In this document: positions 5,378 to 6,771 of the stretch, piece by piece
How positions within the stretch are numbered: position 1 is the first letter of the stretch
Layout of the letters: each line of letters opens with the position of its first letter
Source of the DNA: Bacteroidia bacterium
GTDB lineage: Bacteria; Bacteroidota; Bacteroidia; AKYH767-A; OLB10
Length of the DNA stretch: 6,771 nt
Reading direction: 5' to 3'
NCBI GenBank assembly: GCA_025450095.1
Contig: JANWID010000124.1
Span: forward strand, 1 to 6,771
Notes under the pieces: generated by a model
Told to the model about the DNA's origin: nothing
What the model saw: only the letters and a program-made list of their open reading frames with translations
Databases searched by the model: none
Translations under genes and position numbers: made by a program

Positions 5378-6771
5378 CTATCCTCGATAAATCAGCAATG
5401 ACTTTTGCATCGGGGGCATTGAGCCGATGCGTACTTCGAGGAAATAAAAACCTGGAGGCATGGCATCGAGATTAAGCTCATTTCCGAAAACAACATTGTT
5501 CTGAAGATGCACTTGCTTTCCTATAGTGTCGAACCACCGGATAGTTACATTTCCATTAATTTCATCATTAAACCGGATGGTACTCTCCCCTGCTGTCGGG
5601 TTTGGGAAAATGACAGCATCAAAAGGATTCAAAGCCGTTTGAAGATATTTTTCCCCGGGGTCTATGGGTGGGAAACAGACTATTCGAACACGTAACTGAT
5701 TCGATGCTGCCGGGCAGTTTTGTAAATCTGTTGAAAGACATTTATACCAGCCAGTCGTATACGCCCACAGTGACAATGCTGTTGCACCCGGTATCAGGAC
5801 ATTGTTTTTGTACCATTGATAACTTGACATAGGTGATTGTGCTGTGAGCTGCACACTATCGCCCTGGCAAATTCCAAGTGGTCCCGAGGCACTTAAAATT
5901 GTTGCGTATGGAGGAGCAGCAATAAGTGTGATGCTGTCAGTTCCTATGCAACCGTTAGCATCGGTAACGATTACAAAGTAGGTTCCTAATATAGAAGTTG
6001 TTAATATTTGAGTTGCATTGCCAGTGTTCCATTGATAATTTGAATATCCTCCTCCCGCATCAAGATTAGTGGATTGTCCTGGGCAAAGGGTAGAATCTCC
6101 GGTAATTGTCGGAATTGGAATTTGATTGACGGTAACAGTAGCACTTCCTGAAATAGTGCCGTTACAATAAGAATCCGTGAAATATACAAGCGTATAGGTA
6201 GTAGTAACAGAAGGACTGACGGCAATAATTTCTGAATTATTGGGAGTTGTGTAAGGTCCATATTGAATACTGCCATCATAATAACTATATGCGAATGGTG
6301 GTGTTCCCGTGAACGATGCAAATATCCCTGTGATAGCTCCCGGGCATATGTTGTAATTGCCATTGAGTGTAGCCGAAGGGATTGGGTAAATTGTAATACA
6401 TGCCATTCCCGATACAGAACCCGCACAGTTGTTATCATTAAAACTGACAAGTGAATAACAGGTGTTAAAACCTGGATTTACACTAATTGTAGCTGGATTT
6501 TGATTTGTCACAAATGGTCCAAATGTTTGAGTCCCGTTTGAATAAGTATACGTGTATGGAGCATCTCCTGAAAAGGAAACTGTGAGATTTGTATTCATAC
6601 CTGAACATATTGTTGCGTTACCACTTAAAACGGCTGTTGGACCGGTTACCTGTATGCTATCAGTACCACTACATCCATTTATATCAGTTACAGTAACGGT
6701 ATAGGTTCCGGTTGATGATACTACAATAGTTTGTGTGAAGTCACTAGTATTCCACAAATATGAAGTGTACG
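5378..6771 (-). CDS. Secreted modular PKD/Ig-like protein with T9SS sorting domain (5' end missing)
   Basis: The frame is open to the right edge, so the gene starts outside the window; the TTG at 6757 is an internal Leu in the conserved YLWNT motif, not a start. In order on the minus strand: part of a PKD/Ig-like module (6771-6638) ending in DINGCSGTD; two modules of a second type (6631-6365 and 6364-6101) with APYTYTYSNG / PPFAYSYYDG, a TCYSL / TTYTL strand and a final SG.A.ITI / SGSATVTV; another PKD-like module (6100-5918); an Ig-like domain (about 5917-5675) almost identical to that of the downstream gene; and an 89-residue type A sorting domain (5647-5381; FPNPTAGESTI, DTIGKQV, PPGFYFLEV). 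The second module type is widespread in Bacteroidota surface proteins. No enzyme motif is visible. It is probably an exported surface or matrix protein; the N-terminal functional domain, if any, is out of view. Confidence 0.88.
   Translation of the reverse strand, partial: YTSYLWNTSDFTQTIVVSSTGTYTVTVTDINGCSGTDSIQVTGPTAVLSGNATICSGMNTNLTVSFSGDAPYTYTYSNGTQTFGPFVTNQNPATISVNPGFNTCYSLVSFNDNNCAGSVSGMACITIYPIPSATLNGNYNICPGAITGIFASFTGTPPFAYSYYDGSIQYGPYTTPNNSEIIAVSPSVTTTYTLVYFTDSYCNGTISGSATVTVNQIPIPTITGDSTLCPGQSTNLDAGGGYSNYQWNTGNATQILTTSILGTYFVIVTDANGCIGTDSITLIAAPPYATILSASGPLGICQGDSVQLTAQSPMSSYQWYKNNVLIPGATALSLWAYTTGWYKCLSTDLQNCPAASNQLRVRIVCFPPIDPGEKYLQTALNPFDAVIFPNPTAGESTIRFNDEINGNVTIRWFDTIGKQVHLQNNVVFGNELNLDAMPPGFYFLEVRIGSMPPMQKSLLIYRG
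5381..5647 (-). other. T9SS type A C-terminal sorting domain (second secreted protein)
   Basis: The last 89 residues show FPNPTAG, then a strand ending WFDTIGKQV, then LDAMPPGFYFLEVRIG and a basic end KSLLIYRG. The layout is that of the type A sorting domain, but the sequence is only distantly related to the domain at 2112-2369. Both domains are joined through the same PPIDPGE linker. Confidence 0.85.
5663..5923 (-). repeat. Duplicated Ig-like cassette, copy 2
   Basis: Partner of 2385-2645 in the same orientation. It encodes the Ig-like domain with the signature C-x17-W, then YKC, plus two further Cys (NC and IVC), ending in PPIDPGEK. Similarity stops sharply after DPGE; on the other side a weaker, module-level similarity continues into the preceding PKD-like module. 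Confidence 0.9.

Noticed and set aside
5361..5475. Strong Shine-Dalgarno-like GAAGGAGATATA on the plus strand followed by an ATG at 5398
   Set aside because: The ATG is too far away (about 28 bases), the frame is only about 25 codons and is antisense to the second secreted protein. It resembles a vector ribosome-binding site by chance, and no other vector sequence is present.
6001..6450. Minus-strand 149-residue frame overlapping the second secreted protein
   Set aside because: It is in another frame of the same strand as strongly conserved PKD/Ig-like modules; its translation has no domain character and it is an out-of-frame shadow.
5507..6454. Plus-strand frames at 5507-5695 and 6263-6454
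   Set aside because: Both are antisense to the clear sorting-domain and module coding sequence, with no start signal or family match.
6755..6757. TTG as the start codon of the second secreted protein
   Set aside because: The frame continues open to the window edge and the Leu lies inside the conserved YLWNT motif of a PKD-like module; the real start is outside the window.

Overview
The window looks like a chromosomal segment of a member of the Bacteroidota, probably an environmental, AT-leaning lineage. Three things point there. The Rho factor carries the long disordered insertion typical of that phylum. Two secreted modular proteins end in Por/type IX secretion (T9SS) sorting domains. The genes lack strong Shine-Dalgarno sequences, and one candidate promoter has the Bacteroidota-type -7 element TAnnTTTG. 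I cannot name a genus from sequence alone.

Layout. Bases 1-55 hold the first 18 codons of a minus-strand gene running off the left edge; its start resembles the DUF4293 membrane protein family. Bases 56-358 are the divergent control region between that gene and rho, with a candidate minus-strand promoter, two AT-rich inverted repeats sharing a TTGAAAA half-site, and a small GC hairpin just before the rho start. Bases 359-2038 are a complete rho gene. A strong, probably bidirectional terminator (about 2053-2091) separates rho from the convergent minus-strand gene at 2109-5075. That gene encodes a secreted protein of 988 residues with a signal peptide, a predicted seven-bladed beta-propeller, a short Cys-containing module, four PKD/Ig-like modules, one Ig-like domain and a T9SS sorting domain. 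After a 302-base gap, bases 5378-6771 hold the 3' part of a second minus-strand protein of the same kind, open to the right edge.

How the parts relate. Rho is the housekeeping termination factor and is independent of its neighbours. The two secreted proteins share an almost identical Ig-like cassette (about 86-87% nucleotide identity over about 260 bases, hand-counted) joined to two quite different sorting domains, so they are paralogues built by module shuffling or partial duplication. They are probably exported through the Sec pathway and then the T9SS to the cell surface or medium, but their ligands or substrates cannot be told from sequence.

I found no RNA gene, CRISPR array, insertion sequence or defence/biosynthetic cassette. 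Nothing here is convincingly a new biological system. The points most worth a second look are the disordered insertion in Rho, the repeated dyads in the rho leader, and the conserved Ig cassette with exchanged sorting tails.
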